Positions 30,439 to 32,431 of a DNA stretch of 32,431 nucleotides are shown here, one piece after another. The notes beneath the pieces are model-generated. The model did not search any database, was not told the DNA's origin, and saw only the letters and a list, made by a program, of their open reading frames with translations. Each line of letters opens with the position of its first letter. The stretch's first letter is position 1. The stretch is from Candidatus Obscuribacterales bacterium (lineage in GTDB: Bacteria > Cyanobacteriota > Vampirovibrionia > Obscuribacterales > Obscuribacteraceae), in the NCBI GenBank assembly GCA_019747875.1, contig JAIEQI010000176.1, positions 1-32,431 on the forward strand, written 5' to 3'. The translations under genes and the position numbers were made by a program.

Positions 30439-30779
30439 GGGAGTAGCCCTATCGCTGGAGCAACGCTGTATTATAGCCTTGATACCTTGGCGAGTTGCCT
30501 GCGCCGCAAGCGCAAAGGTTACAGAAAGTTCAGGATTAGCATACCAGTGCGAACACATGTGTTCACGGTTGTCAATGGTGCCGCGCTGCTTCAAGCCCTC
30601 AATATTGACTGAAAATGAGGGTCGGCAAGCCCTCCCTTGTCAAACGGGGCGCAGACACCATCAAAAATTGCTTGAAATGACGGTCGGAAAGCCCGCACTT
30701 GCTTCGCGTCTGGGTAGGTAGCAATAGGTACTCGTTATTGGTGCTTCCTAAAAGGTTCACTTGTGAGAAAGGCTGGCAA
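30439..30779. promoter_or_regulatory. intergenic region with perfect palindrome and degenerate tandem repeat
   Basis: GAACACATGTGTTC (30551-30564) is a perfect 14-bp palindrome, an operator candidate for the CoA-transferase/scpB operon. Two 30-base units (30610-30639 and 30672-30701) share 24 of 30 bases at a period of 62, with the conserved core GGTCGG-AAGCCC and end CTTG. The first unit can form GAGGG/CCCTC. They lie upstream of the TPR gene. Confidence 0.5.
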
Positions 30780-32318
30780 ATGGGATTTTTTGATTTTTTG
30801 AAAATGGGTAGTACTGCGTCTGGCACAAGACCAGGCGAATCTACTGATCCTGATAAATTGCGAGACGGCTCTCCTGCCAAAATTCAAGAACCAGCAAAAC
30901 TGCTCGCGTTGATCATTACGGCTGTATCGAGCGATGATGTTGTGAACTTCGAGCGCCTATGCAGAAAGAACGTAGACATGATCGAGTCGAACTACCTTGT
31001 CTGGAAAAACGTTCCCGAAGCGCTACGCGGAAACGAGCACGAAGTCCAAAGGTACGTTACCGCTGTCATAGCGATCGCGGAATTCTTTCAGCGCTTTCTT
31101 GGCAAGGATGGCTTAATGAGCGCATTGGCCGGACCTGCTGAAACAAATCCGATCAAGATCTGGGAATCATATTTAGCTGCCGCTCGTAAAGATCTTTCGA
31201 ATATGGACTTTGTATCGGCCGAGAATAATCTTCGTGCAGGAATTTCGTTAGGAGACGGTATGCAAGGACCGGCTCTGAAACCGCTTCTTTCCGTTAGTTA
31301 TGGATTGCTTGGACAAACTTTTTTCCATCAAGGTCGCGCGGTGGAGGCTTTCGATCTTGTGCTCAAGGCGCAGACTATGTGTCAGGAAGAAAATGATGTG
31401 CAGGGCGTCCTGGCATACACGACCGCGCTTTACCAGATAACTAGATATTCTGGACACATAGAGGAGGCTGCTGCCTGTTGCGATGCGATGGCTGCTGTGT
31501 TCAGCAGTGGCGGACAGGTAAATGAGGCGGCTGCCTGGACGAAAAAAGCCGCTGAGGTTCGCAAAGGCGAACCGCTAAATCGAGTCCAGATCGTGATCAA
31601 TGGCGTCACCAAAGAACTAGACGAATTGGAAGGCATTGAGTTAACTGACGTTCAAATGCAGTTTCAATTTAAAAGAAACCGAATCACTCCGACAGCCGCG
31701 GAGCAATCTTGCAAAAACGGCATCATTTTAGGAATGAATGGGCGATTTGAAGATGCATTGAAAGCTTTTGAGCTTGCATCAAGAATGGATCCCTACGATC
31801 CCGATCCACACTACAAGAAAGCTTTCACCTTGTTGCAGCTAAGGCGCTACGATGAGGCCGTAGATGAATTCAAGACAACTGAGAAACTGGCGCCTGGATG
31901 GTATCAGTGCCGCAGCGATCGGTGGCTTGCCGAACAACTGCAGTCTAAACGATATCCTCATAGCGTGTTTGATGCCTTGTGTTACTTGGCAGATGGAAAG
32001 GACGACGCGCAAAAGAAACTTGAGAAGACCCGTGCCTGGATTGAGAAGCATCCGGACTTTGCTCCCTATCATTTCTTCTTAGGCAAACAGCTGCAGGAGC
32101 AAAATGATCCAGCGGCTGCCAAAGACGCGTTCCTAAAAGCCCTCTCGTTGGCAGAAGACGATGATCTCAAAACTCGCACTCTGGTCAGCCTTGCAATAAT
32201 TGCCGAGCCCGGTGAGGAGCGCCTGGGTTACCTGGAACAGGCCGCAAATCTCAACGGCAATCTAATCTCTGCCGCGATGGCAAAAGTGATGCTAAGTTCC
32301 CGGACTGTCGTTGCCTAG
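30780..32318 (+). CDS. cytosolic TPR-repeat protein
   Basis: 512 residues from the ATG at 30780 (AAAGG upstream); the frame extends to 30699 but gives a poor N-terminus. MGFFDFLK start without export signal. Helical TPR-like region 1 (about 140-290: SYLAAARKDLSNMDFVSAENNLRAGISLG; LGQTFFHQGRAVEAFDLVLKAQT; AAACCDAMAAVFSSGG), a short beta linker (VQIVINGVTKELDELEGIELT), and canonical TPRs (about 325-500: GIILGMNGRFEDALKAFELASRMDPYDPDPHYKKAFTLLQLRRYDEAVDEF). Likely a protein-interaction scaffold; partner unknown. Confidence 0.75.
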   Translation: MGFFDFLKMGSTASGTRPGESTDPDKLRDGSPAKIQEPAKLLALIITAVSSDDVVNFERLCRKNVDMIESNYLVWKNVPEALRGNEHEVQRYVTAVIAIAEFFQRFLGKDGLMSALAGPAETNPIKIWESYLAAARKDLSNMDFVSAENNLRAGISLGDGMQGPALKPLLSVSYGLLGQTFFHQGRAVEAFDLVLKAQTMCQEENDVQGVLAYTTALYQITRYSGHIEEAAACCDAMAAVFSSGGQVNEAAAWTKKAAEVRKGEPLNRVQIVINGVTKELDELEGIELTDVQMQFQFKRNRITPTAAEQSCKNGIILGMNGRFEDALKAFELASRMDPYDPDPHYKKAFTLLQLRRYDEAVDEFKTTEKLAPGWYQCRSDRWLAEQLQSKRYPHSVFDALCYLADGKDDAQKKLEKTRAWIEKHPDFAPYHFFLGKQLQEQNDPAAAKDAFLKALSLAEDDDLKTRTLVSLAIIAEPGEERLGYLEQAANLNGNLISAAMAKVMLSSRTVVA

Positions 32319-32431
32319 ATAGCTCCTGGGTAGAACCCCGGCAAGATGATGCTCCTGGCGATCTCATGTATGGAGATACTATGTAAGCGCCGAGCGAAAG
32401 CTGGTCGCTTGTAAACCGAGAACAATTGCAG
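32319..32431. repeat. window end with a probable repeat fragment
   Basis: CCCGGCAAGATGATGCTCC (32337-32355) matches the AGKMPAL-type repeat (CCGGCAAGATG then gctcc) with a 3-base deletion. No gene seen in the remaining bases. Confidence 0.35.

Noticed and set aside
30551..30564. LexA (SOS) box
   Set aside because: GAAC/GTTC half-sites are spaced by 6 rather than 4 bases, and no SOS gene is nearby.
1..32431. CRISPR arrays, tRNA/rRNA genes, transposases, integrases, phage genes
   Set aside because: I scanned by eye for regularly spaced repeats, TTCGA-type arms and recombinase motifs and found none; a tRNAscan or IS search could still reveal degenerate ones.

Overview
The window carries about 27 protein genes on both strands, with no tRNA, rRNA, CRISPR array or insertion sequence that I could find. 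It looks like a chromosomal segment of a Gram-negative-type bacterium related to Cyanobacteria. A non-photosynthetic Melainabacteria/Vampirovibrionia lineage such as Obscuribacterales is my best guess. Reasons: a cyanobacterial-style outer-membrane porin with a degenerate SLH-like N-terminus, an OmpR/PhoB-type regulator, many TPR proteins, several lineage-type secreted hypotheticals, and a TPP oxidase paired with a lipoprotein. This placement is inference; no marker phylogeny can be run here.

Layout. 1-3.4 kb: a secreted TIM-barrel glycosidase-like protein, an SDR-type epimerase, a DCC-family thiol oxidoreductase and a small Asn/Arg-rich exported protein. 3.4-7.3 kb: a porin and a membrane-anchored TPR protein on the minus strand. 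7.3-8.5 kb: a divergent regulatory region, a long structured leader and a response regulator closed by a clear terminator. 8.6-10.3 kb: two small membrane proteins. 10.5-13.7 kb: a 1046-residue fusion of two transmembrane sensor kinases. 13.7-15.4 kb: three small hypotheticals. 15.4-19 kb: gyrA and a mazEF-type toxin-antitoxin pair. 19.2-21.2 kb: lysS with a directly abutting hypothetical. 21.5-25.3 kb: an exported protein, a pyruvate-oxidase-like TPP enzyme, a coiled-coil lipoprotein, a 38-residue acidic ORF and a hypothetical. 25.6-28.3 kb: a large charged protein with a papain/C39-like Cys-His-Asn pattern and a downstream partner. 28.3-30.4 kb: overlapping methylmalonyl-CoA decarboxylase and CoA-transferase genes, i.e. 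a succinate/propionate module. 30.8-32.3 kb: a cytosolic TPR protein.

Housekeeping genes (gyrA, lysS) and central metabolism (pyruvate oxidation, scpBC-like propionate formation) are interleaved with signalling and envelope genes. The most notable non-standard signals are these. (i) A short dispersed palindromic repeat, translated as AGILPA or AGKMPAL, occurs in intergenic DNA and apparently also in frame inside two proteins. (ii) An 81-bp element is present twice in inverted orientation at about 90% identity. (iii) The response-regulator leader has mutually exclusive pairings like a riboswitch. (iv) In the tandem kinase, the first core seems to have lost its phospho-acceptor histidine and the second has a degraded ATPase. 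Candidate promoters I could place (gyrA, mazE, response regulator) share an extended -10 (TGn) element.
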